64,000 bases of DNA from the NCBI RefSeq assembly GCF_014805625.2, contig NW_023998433.1, positions 6,427,883 to 6,491,882 on the forward strand. Reading direction: 5' to 3'. A model generated the notes under the pieces. It was not told the origin of the DNA. It was given only the letters and a program-made list of their open reading frames with translations, and ran no database searches. Numbering within the stretch: position 1 is the stretch's first letter; every line of letters starts with the position of its first letter. Both the position numbers and the translations under genes were made by a program. Origin of the DNA: Glossina fuscipes. Lineage: Eukaryota > Arthropoda > Insecta > Diptera > Glossinidae. Shown here piece after piece: positions 23,505-35,550 of this stretch.

Positions 23505-23695
23505 AGATTTCTACAGCAGACTGTGAAGCACAGACCAACGGACAGACAGACATAGCCTAATTAATTCAGAATTTCACGCTGATCAAGAATATATATACTT
23601 TATAGGCTTTCTAAAGCTTCCCTTCAGGTGTTACGTACATAATGAAAAAAAAACAGAATAAGTATACTTCCCTCTTATAGCGGTGGGTATAAAAA
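23505..23695 (-). repeat. Short interspersed repeat (tephritid type), reverse orientation
   Basis: Contains AACGGACAGACAGACATAGC, TTCAGAATTTCACGCTGATC, AAGAATATATATACTTTATA and TAGCGGTGGGTATAAAAA. This is the reversed 5' half of the repeat including its TTTTTATACCC start at 23695. Confidence 0.7.
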
Positions 23696-25350
23696 TGAGA
23701 AGTCGAGCTCTTTCTCAACAAACATTCATATCAGTACTTCTATTTTTCTAGTAAAAAAAAGAAAAGTAAAACAAAAGAAAAGCAAAAATTAAAAAAAAAG
23801 TATTTACGATAAAAGAACCACTTTTGAAATTTCATTATACACTTAATACAGTACCGGCACAAGCAGCTACCACAACTACGGATAATTCCACTGCTACAGG
23901 GATAAAAGAGATAAGAGCTCTTCATTTAAACCAAATTACTGGATGATTTCTCATGTTTTCAATAAACATAACAATCGGTTTTAAATGAAGAGCGAGGATA
24001 ATTCTACAGCTCAGAGCGCATTCGAGGCGGGATGGCTGTTGGATTATGTGCTGCAAGAAGCTAAATTGCGATATTATTGCTTGTATGATGTGGTTCACAA
24101 ATTAAATTCCTCATAAAAGTAATTTTGAAATTTGATGAAAATGTGGACATACATACCAAACGAAGAAGCAGCCAAACAAGCAACAATATTTAATATTTAT
24201 TTTGAAAACGCAGTGAAATCTATTAACTTCCGGACAATGTCCAACTACAGTACGTGACAACGACCAACAAAACAAAAAGAAAAACGATTACTATACCCGT
24301 GTGCTGTTGATGGTTATTGTTCTTATTTAAAATGATGATCATGACGACGATGTTGATGACCATATAAAAATGTTCGACATGTCTATAGACATGCATATTG
24401 ACAGCAAGTTTCTTATATGTGTGCACATGTATATGACAACAACACCAACAGCAACCTTATACATAAAATCAGTTCGTAAAAGATTACATAAGTTTTTCGA
24501 AATGGCTGCTAGACACTCGTCCATATATTACACTCAGAACCATACGTTTGACAGCCGTCATAGAGGCGCGAGATGAATGGAAAAGAAGAAAAAAAACGAA
24601 CTTTGTGTTAGAAGATGAAATCCGAATATTTGAAGATCCTGACATCACAACCGCACTAAAACGCACTTGTAACGATTAAAACTTCATCAAGTGTAGCAAA
24701 TTTTCAATCGATTTTAAATTAGTTTAGTAGCTTTTAGCTTAATCATTGAGTGTATAGCAAGCCCAGCATTTTATATGAACAAAAAATTACCTAAACGTGA
24801 TAAGGGTATTAATGCATGTAATCTCGAGTCTCCTTCTAAACTATCCTTCTAGAGGAAGCCTGCCATAAAACGAAAACGTAGGCAACATTAAAATGTGCAA
24901 TTTACGCAAAACAAAACAAAAAATAGTACTACAAAATTTCCATTTGGTGATGTTGGTTCATTCATTATCTGTATAGTGATCGCCATTTTCACTTCTCGCT
25001 GCTAAATCTTTCTTGTATTTTTTTTTTGTTATGTTAATATTATGGCTGATATTAATGAGCGATGTATTTGATTAAAAGACATTATTGAAAATTATATTGT
25101 GAATCGATATAATTTTGTTAAACTATATTCTCACCGAAATTTGTAGCTAAAAATTCTTTATTTCACTTTTATCTTCGTCATCAGCAACAAATACAGTGTA
25201 TCAGTCTACATTTAACGTAAAAAAATATGAAAAACTTCGTAAGCTCTATATATGCATCAACAGAATTTTAAGTCCTTACTGCGTCTCGCGATAGCTAAAA
25301 GACAATAAAACAAACTGTTGAAAAAAATCGATATGATCATACAACCTTTT
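23696..25350. other. Non-coding stretch, no gene seen
   Basis: AT-rich DNA. Overlapping short frames on both strands at 24220-24670 do not resemble known proteins. Confidence 0.5.
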
Positions 25351-25354
25351 TTTT

Positions 25355-25760
25355 TTCGATAACCAACCACTCAGAGGTGCCTACTATACCTGCGAGCACA
25401 ATGGTAATCAAGAAAGGTTATAAGAAGAGAAAGTTAAAGAAGGGAGTAGTACTTGCCAACGTCTTGCTGAACGTCTTGAAAATGAAGGCAATCATAATCA
25501 ATGGCAAAGACCATTGCTGGTAGGTTGTTCCAAAGGCGGGTACTACGGTTACAGAACAATGTGTTTCGGCAGTGTGTTGTGCGGTGGCAACAGCATAAGA
25601 ACGCTAAGTAAGCCGTGTAGTCCCGTTACAGAACTTAGTTAGTAGATTAACATCTCTTATTTCTAAAAAAAAAATTTACTCTGGATATTGGTCAAGGGCC
25701 TCCAAACCAAGTTTAGAGGCTCCCGCCACACATTCGAATTACATTCTTATTTTTGCCGGA
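25355..25760 (-). mobile_element. LINE reverse transcriptase C-terminal relic
   Basis: On the - strand the translation gives AGASKLGLEALDQYPE near 25690, then frameshifted NLLTKFCNGTTRLT, and FCNRSTRLWNNLPAMVFAID near 25520-25580. AGAxKxxLExLDxxQR and the RLWNxLPxxVFPxxYD tail are characteristic of the C-terminal end of jockey-type LINE reverse transcriptases. It carries frameshifts and stops, is 5' truncated, and belongs to a different family from the LINE pieces at 6440 and 48640. Confidence 0.65.
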
Positions 25761-25764
25761 TATA

Positions 25765-28700
25765 GGCGGTATTAAAAAATAAATTACCGTCAAACTTCAT
25801 TTTTTGACATCTATATATACATATACAAAAAGTAAACATAATATGGAAAATTTAAAAATGATAACTGATCTACAACACCATAAGCGATTAAAAAAAACCA
25901 AGATTTAAATCTAAAGCGTTTAAGACTTTCGAATTATGTTTAATGTTCTTATGAGAATATAGGCTGTAGAAAGTTAGTTAGTAGCAAAGATGAGAAAAGG
26001 CATTCGACCTACATGGAAGACTTTAACACTCAACACTTATTTGTTTTCCTTGTTTGTATGCCCTACACCATCTATTCGGATGTATACAATACCCAGGCGG
26101 ACTTTAGATATACCACCCATAATTTAGCATGTCTATCCGTATATCTTAACGACACCATACATATGTGTTTTATGTGAATTTGATCGGACTACTTCACTTG
26201 TTTGGGCTGAAGCGATTTTACGAAGTGACTTAGCGATGTAATAGTCGACCTTGCCCGAACACATATAAGTAACACCTCATAAGTACGTATCGGAAAAAAC
26301 TATGTACACGTACCATATGACGATAATGCCTCTTTTAAAGATAACGACAATTACCTTAATACTTAAAGTGGAAAGAAAAAAAAGAAGCTTCAATAATCCT
26401 GGATAAACTTTGAACTTCAGAGTCGGAACATCAACAGAGAAATTGAAATTTCTATATGAATTGTAAAATTTATACCCGTATACATGAATATATATAACTT
26501 TAATTACTGCATTCATATACACAAATCCGGCCGTTTCCAAAATTAAATCCAAAGTGTAATATATTCACTTTTTTGTTTTAAACCTTGCACTTCTAAATGT
26601 CAGTCTTTTGGCCCGATTTCACATGAATCAGCAAAGCGTGCAAACTAGTTGTAAACGTTTGAAAAAAAATTTCCCCTTTCAACATTCGGGAAAGGAAAAT
26701 TAATTTATTCTTCTATTACTAGTATATGGAGACATTTAACGGAAATTATCCAAGAAAAATCATCATAGGATTCTAAGACAAATAATTACGCTTGAAAGTT
26801 AAAACTTCGCATATGTACTTAGTTCCTGGTCTATGGTAAGCAACAAAGATCCAATATCGTAAATTGAATTGTGAATTAACTTAGCCATGTTTGTTTGCCC
26901 GTCCGTCCTCTCCTTTCTTTGTATTAGAGACTCTAAATTATGTCTATGTCTTCAGGCAGAAAGATAAATATAGAAAGCTATTATTTGTATCACAGAAAAA
27001 GTGCGAAATCCGTATGCAAGCACATCCACAATAAACAGTAAAGTATAACTTGCGATTTATAGCTCACACGTAAATATTAGTTTGTTCTAACATTTGCAAG
27101 AACCATTTGAAACTTTAACATGAAAACTGACTTGATCCGTCTATCAAGACGCCGACAACTTTGAACTTAATACAAATATATTTTAAGAGTCAACGAAACA
27201 ACTACAGCTAAAATGATATCGATGAATCAAAGGGCACAAAAATACGTGTTACAAATGACTTGACAAAGTAACAGTGCACCGTTTTAGTGTTGTGCATGCA
27301 GACGATTATTTGGGACAAGAACAAAAAACGGGCATTTGCATAAGCCTTGTCATCAGTAGTATATGGCGCCACTGTATGCAAAAAAAGACAGTCAACAATG
27401 ACCGTGTTACATGATCATTTGCAATGTTCCATTGATGATTGCATGCTTTATTACAATGAGATCTTATGACCCGTTGTCTATTCAAGAATACATGCATAGG
27501 ATCTTGTAATTGACAATACACGATCACCGTGTTTCACTACCACACTCAATGGATGTACAAAATCATTCCATAAATTTTATTAAAAATCAAATTAAAAGTT
27601 TCTTAACATTCCAGCAATGGCTTATGTTTTCTTCAAAGTCATTATTATATAGAATTCTTTTAATAAAAATTTTTTATTTAAAGTTTCTCATAATGAAAGC
27701 ACTGTGCAGTTGCACATAACTCAATGGATTTCTTAAATAGTTTCATTATTCTTTATCAGCTTTTTACCATTTTTTATTTTTTCCTACCTTTTTTTATATT
27801 CCTTATTTTGGGAAAAATTTTCAAACTAACCAAGATTCAAGCTACACTAGATTGCTAACAAACATCCTCGCATACGCTTCTGTGTGTCCTCGTCGTGTCT
27901 AACAAGACATCAACTCCCTGAAAATAAAAAATAAATAAATAAACCGGAGTCAAACTCTGATTTTATGTACAACAATGACAATGAAATAATGTCTCGACAA
28001 CTTGTGAGGTTGCGCCTCCTTGCAGTTAATTAATTCCGTATTGATTATATAAAACTAAACTGTTGCCTATTCAGTTCACCGCCTCCTACTCCTTTGCAAT
28101 CGCTGCTTACACATGTATATACAGTCCAAAAGTATTCGTTTTTGATTGTCATGATACTCTCATTGTCGCCAACAAGCCGCCAATCGAGCAACATTATTGG
28201 CGTCAAGCGAAACAATGCACTTGCCTTCAATTTGGCTTAATCGTGGCATTAAAATCATTTGCCGCACATTTATTCGTTTTCCGTGATTCTATGCAAGCCC
28301 TTGAGTTTGCGCATGTACGTGCGCATTTGTGTGTATTTTTTTGCTTTTTATGAGTTGACGTGAATATGTATGCTTGCGGTTGTAGTTATTTAGAATACAC
28401 CATGAAAATCAAGTCATTACGCCTGTCACTCTCGTTTCCATATACGTGGCATACGCTTCGGGAGATCATCACTATTTTTGTGAACAGTTTCAATACTTGT
28501 ATTACGTTCGGGTATTGTGCGGCGAAGACAAAAACGAAAATCTCTCAATTAGTCAAGCAATTAAATCAGTAATCGAAACGTACTATATGCTGCGCAATAC
28601 TCCCATGCATATGAATATACCACAGCTTTTGTTTGTGGCTGGCATCCCAATCAATTCCATTCAGGATGGGGTAAAAAAAAACAAACAACAGCAAAAAAAA

Positions 28701-29380
28701 TTATATATATACCATTGAGGGAATATTTAGTTGTGCTATCTTTTGCATTGACCATGTTTGGCAACGCGCTGGTGGCAAGTGCATCGCAACAAACCACCCG
28801 CAGGTTTTCATTTAACATTCATTTCACAAATTGCTACCAAGTGCCTTGTGTTTTTCGGTACTATGTTTTTTTTTCAAGGTACCCGAACTTTTTGAGTATT
28901 TTGTCGATTACTGATGAGTTTCTTCTGAAAACAAGAGAAATCATTATCCGAAACATTCAACTTAAATAATTCACTGGAAAGGATTCGTTTCATTGTGTTC
29001 TTAGGAGTTTTACAATACGTTTTCATGATCCAGGTGGTGAAAATGAACTCTCGTTTTCACGTATTAATTTTAAATTGATAGTAAATGTATTTTGCGAAAA
29101 CACGAACACAATGGCGTACAAATATTTACATTTCCTTCAAATACCGTTCATATACAGATAATAGCCGGTGCAAACATATATCCTCAATTAATGGATAATG
29201 AATTCGTTTAAAAGAAATTTCAGTGTAAGAAAATAATGGAAAGAAGTAAGCGCGAAAATCGTCAAGCAATTCCTATAATTTCCACAAACGACGGCATACA
29301 TTGTCAAATATTTGTTTTATATAGAAGTATGAATCCATACATTACGTATATTTTTATTAAAAGCAATTGACTTTGATCAT
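25765..29380. other. Long stretch without recognised genes
   Basis: Includes a weak repeat trace at 26075 and AT-rich sequence. From about 28045 to 28970 the base composition is more balanced, and several frames stay open on the + strand (96, 90 and 84 codons), none recognisable. This block could be conserved non-coding sequence or an unrecognised exon region. Confidence 0.45.
26075..26225 (+). repeat. Possible short interspersed repeat, decayed
   Basis: GATGTATACAATACCCAGGC, GGACTTTAGATATACCACC and GCATGTCTATCCGTATATC keep the order of GATGTTTGTAACACCC.., GACTTTAAATAGACCCACC and GTCCGTCCGT in the copy at 34195. Strongly diverged. Confidence 0.35.
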
Positions 29381-29384
29381 ATAT

Positions 29385-30035
29385 TTTATACTGATCGCCG
29401 AAGGATGAGGGGTATATCCATTTTGTCAAAAAGTTTTCAAAGCCCAGAAGGAAACTTTAAACACCCCGCAAAGTACATACGTTCTTGATCAGCGTCAAAT
29501 TGTGCACAGATCTAAGCATGTCCCTCTGTGTAATGTCTGCTGTAAACATTCTCCTGACCACAAAAGTGGCGCTATCGACATCAACTTTACCAGAAATACT
29601 GGAAATTCTTGCACGTAAACTATGTTTTGCAAAGAGCAAAAAAAATTGTTTTTTGCTCATTACTCACATACTATAGCAGATAAATGTACAAAAAGTTGAA
29701 CATATATTTTATGGGCGATGTTCTGGTAGCAGTAGAAAAATCGAAAAAAATAAAAGAAATGACCACGCCTACCCAATATTGTAGTGTATCAAAATTTAAT
29801 TTTGTTTTAAATACTTTTGCGCAGAAACAGACTTCAAAAAGCGCATAAAGTATATAAAGTGTTATTCAGTTTCAAACATGAAACTCTCCTAAAACTGTTC
29901 GTCTATCCGTTTGCCTGAATGTGCAGTATCTGCAGTAAATATTCTCCCGTTCATGTGCTTCTTTTGTCTTTTTGGGATAGCGACAATCGGTATAAAAAAT
30001 TCGGTCACGACCGGCTATAAGTTTCCTACTTGTTC
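29385..30035 (+). repeat. Short interspersed repeat (tephritid type), long form
   Basis: Starts with TATACTGATCGCCGAAGGAT, then AAGCCCAGAAGGAAACTTTA, TTCTTGATCAGCGTC and ATTCTCCTGACCACAAAAGT. The middle holds TACAAAAAGTTGAACATATA and ACGCCTACCCAATATTG, and the end has ATTCGGTCACGACCGGCTAT and TTTCCTACTTGTT. The copy at 39121-39868 shares start, middle and end, so this is a defined family of about 650-750 bp. It has no coding capacity, so any mobility would have been non-autonomous. Confidence 0.75.
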
Positions 30036-30885
30036 TATTATGTTTTTAATCCCTTCCTTTCTACCTTGGTCAAGGTACGCTCAAGGCGATAATTGCGAAC
30101 TCTAAATATTGCATCCACCAACTTTTTGAGTATTTTAGAAAAAGTAACCAACTAGCACTGTACAATATTGATTAATACTGTGAAATAATTATTGAAAATT
30201 AATCTGTGCCTGTGTCTTATTAAAATCGAATAGATAATGAAAAACTTTTCCAATTGTAATCTACAAAGAGAACGAACTACTTCTCCTTATTTTTTGAGAT
30301 GTATGGATTTGTGGTTAATGCAAAAACAGGTATATATTCAAACACATTTCTCAGTCTTCGTTCACCCAGCTATTGAAACCACGGTCCCTAAAATTCATCT
30401 AAAAAAATGCTCCTTTTAAAATATTATTGTGTTACCCTTACTGTCACCAAATTGGGGAGCTTCCACAAGCATTAAAACGCAACAGTCTTTGCATTTACAG
30501 CTCTAAGTTCAATTTTTACGACAAATTCCAAAATTTCAGCTGATTCGGACCAATGGGATTCACAGATATTTACACATGATTAACTATAGGTTTTAGTTTA
30601 TATAATTAAGTATAAAGCGTTGCCAAACAGTGCAAGAGTACAATGTGAAACTTATACGATATATGATCGATATATCGCGAATACATTTTCACTCTATCTT
30701 ACAATCGCAATATCGCTAAACCACTCAAGCAACACGTAGGTTGTATGTAAAGTCTCCGGCCTGAATATTGAAAATGGCAGCCGATTCGTGTATTCAAATT
30801 GGATAATTTCAGACATTTAGCATGCGCAGTTTTTTTAAATAATTGTTTGAGTTATTCGATAGAACCGTGTTTGTGAATATAGAAA
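30036..30885. other. Non-coding stretch, no gene seen
   Basis: No recognised feature. Confidence 0.5.
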
Positions 30886-30889
30886 AAAT

Positions 30890-31205
30890 GAAATAATGGG
30901 TCTGAAAGGCAATACGCCCAAACAAATTGAAGACGAGTTGTATATACCACGAATTTGCAGCGTCATTTATTGCGTAAATCAAACGTGTTTCGATCAGCTC
31001 AAGTGACGATTAATGTTAGAGATGGCAAAAGCCGTAACCTCTAAAGAAAACATGTCTAATATTTACTAAATGATGCTGGATGATCGTCGAATTAGATAGT
31101 AAAGGCGTATCCACAAAACGCATTTGTTGAAGCCTAAAAAAGCTGACAGCATGTTGGGTGCCGCCTTTGCTCACATTGAAACAAAAACGTATTCGAATCC
31201 AAATT
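30890..31205 (+). mobile_element. mariner relic, short
   Basis: The + strand translation shows AVTSKENMSNIY.MMLDDRRI, with a stop, near 31030-31095, and KKADSMLGAAFAHIETKTYS near 31135-31195. The first resembles the mariner VTxENIxKVHxxVLxDRR segment. The second matches KTDRTLSAAFDHIEA in the relic at 10780. The catalytic domain is absent. Confidence 0.45.
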
Positions 31206-31610
31206 TTATAATAATTGAAAATATTTTCATATTACGATAGAACCCTGTTTAGTCAACGGGTCTAGGCCCATGTACCAAATTTTTGTTAAATTAAATTCAT
31301 TCGGAAACAAAGATTTTCGTCAAATAGGACGAGATAATTATTTTGCAAAAAAACTAATGTGGACATGCTAAAGGGACGGAGCGTGGAGCTGGGAGAAATG
31401 TATACGCTTACATGGAGAAAAATATAAATGATTACAAACATCTACAGATTTTTGCATGTTATATGCGCATATGATATAATGGGCAGATATAAATTTCTTT
31501 AATTTTTTTTTTTTTGTTGGTGTATGTTATAATATTTACGATTAATTTATTCATATGCTATGAGAAGTATTAATATAAACCTTTTTATTTTCTTTCTTCT
31601 TTCTTTGCAG

Positions 31611-31622
31611 GATCCCTGTACT
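31611..31622 (+). other. Candidate 12-nt microexon (Asp-Pro-Cys-Thr)
   Basis: A long, almost pure pyrimidine tract (31581-31608) ends in GCAG. It is followed by GATCCCTGTACT and then a donor GTATGT at 31623-31628. If used in phase 0 it adds Asp-Pro-Cys-Thr. SOWAH proteins typically have an Asp-x-x-Ser/Thr-Gly-type loop just before the (T/S)xLHWAAKHG ankyrin helix, so these residues would fit immediately upstream of the exon at 63527. The acceptor is among the strongest seen in the window. There is no transcript evidence. Confidence 0.3.
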
Positions 31623-31629
31623 GTATGTG

Positions 31630-32180
31630 AACACATCATAAAATTAATAATTAAGCCTTAAATTTCATACAATTATTTTAAATTCAAGCATTTACCTTCC
31701 CTTAAAATCGCCCTTAAAATCAAATGAAGAAATGCACATTCGTACCACATACACTAATTAAACAGTATATATTTTACAATATTTCGTATTCATAAAGTTT
31801 ATAACCCTTTAAAGTGGACAATGTTTAATTTTATTAAAGAAATTAACTAAATATTAACACCATACAGTATAAAGTTTATGCATTTAAATCTCAAGCTTTA
31901 CTGGGCTTTTATATGCACGCATAAACATTATAACGAGGTATTTATATATGCTCGCATTTATCTCTGATCGTCTGCAAACATCAGAAACATAATGAAAATG
32001 TGTGAATTGTTCATTGATATTTTAACAAGCACACAAAATACGAAACAACAAGACAGATAAACGTACAGATGAACGCAAGAAAATATTTTAATAACTTAAT
32101 ACATAATATGAATAATATGCGATATTGAAAAACCATCTGTTGGAGGTGCCACAAAAGAGTGCATGTATTCGAACGTACCC

Positions 32181-32222
<42 letters not shown>

Positions 32223-34190
32223 TTGCGCAAACATTTTCATTCATACTATCATAACGAACGTGCCACATTTAAGACGAAAAAAGCAAAAAAAAAAAAAAAA
32301 ACACGAAACAAAATATAACCCTCATCAGTCATTTTTATGGAGCCACAAAGTCAATTACAATTATGCCTTTCCACCTGTCCAAGTCCGAATATTGTTCATC
32401 TGTATAGAAATATAATACATATATATAAAAAGGTAGTCGGTCAGCAAGGTAGATACATATAAATATGCAGGTGATTGTGCGAGTGAGGCAAGTGAATGCG
32501 AATACGTATATCGATGTATATGTGATAGTGACTTACTAAGTTCTGGTTTTAACTAACTGCCAAACTGTTTAGCTAGCCAACTGACCGATCGACTCTCTTC
32601 ATTAAATGTGACTGTGTTTGACTAACTGTATGTTCTTATATCAACAAACTTTAAGTCACTGACAAATGGCTTGTTTTGGCGGTTCAAAGTGGTGTCGATA
32701 TTGTTGTTATTGGTATTTGTTATGAGCCCAATTAAAGATATCAAATAACGTAAGCAATACACTAAACTATATCTCATTTGCAGAATATCAGTGCCGCCGT
32801 TTGAAAACGCAACAGAAAGCATTCATTCAATATACGAAAAAGTCAAAATTCACTCGTAAATGAAAAAAATTGAAAAGCAAAGAAAAATATAAAAAACAAA
32901 ACATAGATAGCAAGCTTAATAAACAGCTTAACTCAATCGTTTTTTTTTTTTTGTAAGAATGAAAATCTAAGCGAATTTAATATCGGTTGGTTTATCAAAC
33001 CGAATTCCATAAATTTCACTTGTCCAAGCTCAAGATTGTAAAGTGCAAAACAGGATCCTCTTCTGTAAATGAATAAAGCCATACAAACGAACGCGTGCAT
33101 GTACGCACAGTCTGTAACAATGGAAGACATCGGAACGACGCATCGGCTCATTGACGTGACGTACACATCGTTAATAATAATACCAAAAGTCAGTCAGTCA
33201 ATGGTTAAATTTCAAAACTACGCTTAAAGTTTACAAGCTCGATTGTCAGTTAAATGACGGTGTTTGACAACTTGTAAAATGACATTAGCAACCTTACCCT
33301 CCAATATCACAACGCCGTTTAACAATTATTGCTGTTGCTCTTTTTGTTTTTTCTCATATCTAAAGAAATGCCGCCGCATCGTTTCAATAATTAATACAAA
33401 AATATTGATTAAAGTAAAAAAAAATAAAAAGTAAGATGAAATAATTATAACAAAGAATAGAAACAAATTTAAAGCATTTAAGAAAACTTATGTTCACAAC
33501 ACTATTATTTGACTGCTTGCATATTCGCAGTTAGCCCAACTCTTCCCTGCAATGATAAATTCATTTAATGCATAATTTATAGATTTTTCAAACCAAGCAG
33601 TCGTCAACACAATATATAAATGTACGTAGGCACTCAAGTGCGCATACAAACGCAGTCTTGCGTTTTGGAATTTACCTTAAAAGCAGCAGTTGCTCACGTC
33701 AGGGCTAGGTGAACAAGAACAGACTGCAGCTAAACATTTAACATGTCATTTAGTTGGCCTGACCCACTTAAATACTTTTGTACGTTTAGACAATATATGC
33801 GTACATTTACGTGTCATACGTAAATACATTACAATATAGCAATTGTTCAAATGACAACAAATGTAGTGTTTAATGTTTATTGCTCTTCTTCTGCTCATCT
33901 AATTTGATATGCACGGTTCATAAAAGACGTGGCCACTTAAGAGATCACGATTTCCATTTTTCTTTTTGAATTAAAGTTGAAAATATCATTACCCGGAAGT
34001 TTTTTAACACTTCACTTTAAACAAAAAAAAAAATTTTTTTTAAATTTCTTTTAAATAAAAATCCCACATAGACTTAGTCTATTACATTAAACTGTACGTA
34101 GTCGTCACGTTTTTCAATCAAAACATTGATTACTCTTTAAAAAAAAGAAAATAAAACTTAAGAATTAGACCACTCAATTTTTCCTTTTTA
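31630..34190. other. Non-coding stretch, no gene seen
   Basis: Contains a TA microsatellite (32184-32226) and AT-rich unique sequence. Open frames spanning the microsatellite are artefacts of simple sequence. Confidence 0.5.
32184..32226. repeat. TA microsatellite
   Basis: An almost uninterrupted run of TA dinucleotides. Confidence 0.9.
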
Positions 34191-34194
34191 TATC

Positions 34195-34476
34195 CTACAC
34201 CAACTACAGTATACGGTATATTCAAATTGCGCAAGGATGTTTGTAACACCAAGAGGGACTTTAAATAGACCCACCTTTAACTATCCCGAATGAGATAGAA
34301 TCATTTTCTGAATCAATTTAAGCTCCGTCCAGTGACTGTCCACGCATACTTGTGTTCAGCCTATAGATCACAATTTTCAAGATATTTTGATGAAATTAGG
34401 AACAGGTATAGATATGTTTTGTATCCCGTTCATACAAGTCTTATAAAGAAAAATAAACCTTTATATGACAAAAGTG
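34195..34476 (+). repeat. Short interspersed repeat, cut by assembly gap
   Basis: CCTACACCAACTACAGTATA, GGATGTTTGTAACACCAAGA, GGGACTTTAAATAGACCCAC, GAATCATTTTCTGAATC, TCCGTCCAGTGACTGTCC and CAATTTTCAAGATATTTTGA give the order of a common fly intergenic repeat. It is a relative of the family at 29385 and 39121. The right end is lost in the 100-N gap. Confidence 0.65.
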
Positions 34477-34576
34477 NNNNNNNNNNNNNNNNNNNNNNNN
34501 NNNNNNNNNNNNNNNNNNNNNNNNNNNNNNNNNNNNNNNNNNNNNNNNNNNNNNNNNNNNNNNNNNNNNNNNNNNN
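34477..34576. other. Assembly gap (100 N)
   Basis: One hundred N characters, a conventional placeholder, so the true distance is unknown. It may hide sequence linked to the - strand exon at 34814. Confidence 0.99.
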
Positions 34577-34813
34577 TAATGATTAAATTAGTTCGTATAA
34601 GAAATTTGATATGGAACATAAGTATATAAAATTTGGATCATTTAAATCTCTTTTTTGGACATCGTTCCACACAAGGATTGTGATGAAATACTTCTGACTT
34701 CCGAATACTATCTGACTTGTTTGGAGATTAAGTTCGAATCACTGATTTGTAATTTTTAGGATAGTATAAATTTTAATTAAAATTCTTCGGAAATCTATTC
34801 ACAAATTACTTAC

Positions 34814-35007
34814 AGCAATTTGTATTTACAATACTTCCTCTTGTCTTGTCCGTTTGAATAATACAATTCAACTTTTTTGACTCGACTAATTTTGCCCTCT
34901 GCATATCCTTGCACGAAGAGCGTCCCTTCTACAGCGAGAAAGTCTAATTTGTAGTTTGGAATACGTTCGTTAACGTGTTGAGCATCCTCCAATATAATGG
35001 CTTTCAT
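34814..35007 (-). CDS. Possible exon of an unrecognised gene (- strand)
   Basis: A - strand frame starts MKAIILEDAQHVNERIPNYK and continues through LDFLAVEGTLFVQGYAEGKI to a Lys/Tyr-rich end (KKVELYYSNGQDKRKYCKYK). Residue use is balanced and unlike the Phe/Leu/Ile-rich chance frames around it. The frame runs directly into a consensus donor, GCT/GTAAGT (34813-34808). It would therefore splice out in phase 2; unspliced, it stops three codons on. It contains no transmembrane segment or signal peptide. I do not recognise the family. A following exon would lie to the left, possibly in or beyond the gap at 34477-34576. It could be a host gene nested in the intron, a retrogene piece or an unfamiliar transposon fragment. 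Confidence 0.4.
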
Positions 35008-35250
35008 GAAAAGTGTACCTTTATATAAAAATAATGCAATATGTTTAGCGTATGAGAGAGAAATTGAATGAATAACTGCATTAACGCGAAGTAGTAGTAT
35101 TGGGTATCAAATCGTCAGCCTTGCCTGACTATAGTGTTCCAACTAAACACACTTAACCGAACGCTATAATAATTTTTTTCTTTATTCATTTTAAAAATTT
35201 ATTACAAATATTAAAATTTTTTTCTTAGAACGAAAAACAGTTCTACAGCA

Positions 35251-35550
35251 AAACAAGTAAGAAAATTAAATTCGGTCCGGACCGAGTAGCGCTTTTCCCA
35301 GTTTACGTGGTGCTGTGTGCAAGAACTTCCAATGTTATTGCCAAATCTAAAATCAATAGCTTCACCTTTGTGGCCAGGAGAATGTTTATAACATACATTA
35401 CACAGACGGGCACGTTTAAAACAGTTCTGAATTGGATGCTGATCAAGAACATATACACTTTGTGTGATGTTTGAAGCTGCCTTCTGCGCGTTGCAAATGT
35501 TTTGGCAAAAATGAATATACCTCTTATCCTTCGATGATGGTTATAAAAAA
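35251..35550 (-). repeat. Short interspersed repeat (tephritid type), short form with both ends
   Basis: Begins ACAAGTAAGAAAATTAAATT (the reverse of the ..TTTCTTACTTGT end) and finishes CCTTCGATGATGGTTATAAA (the reverse of the TTTATACC..CGAAGG start). In between are GGCCAGGAGAATG and CTGATCAAGAACATATACAC. About 300 bp, against about 650-750 bp for the copies at 29385 and 39121, so the interior is deleted. Confidence 0.75.

Noticed and set aside
32011..32415. Frames across the TA microsatellite on both strands
   Set aside because: Tyr-Ile repeats from simple sequence, no coding evidence; the same applies at 5027-5302, 43663-43845, 47905-48237 and 59826-60032.
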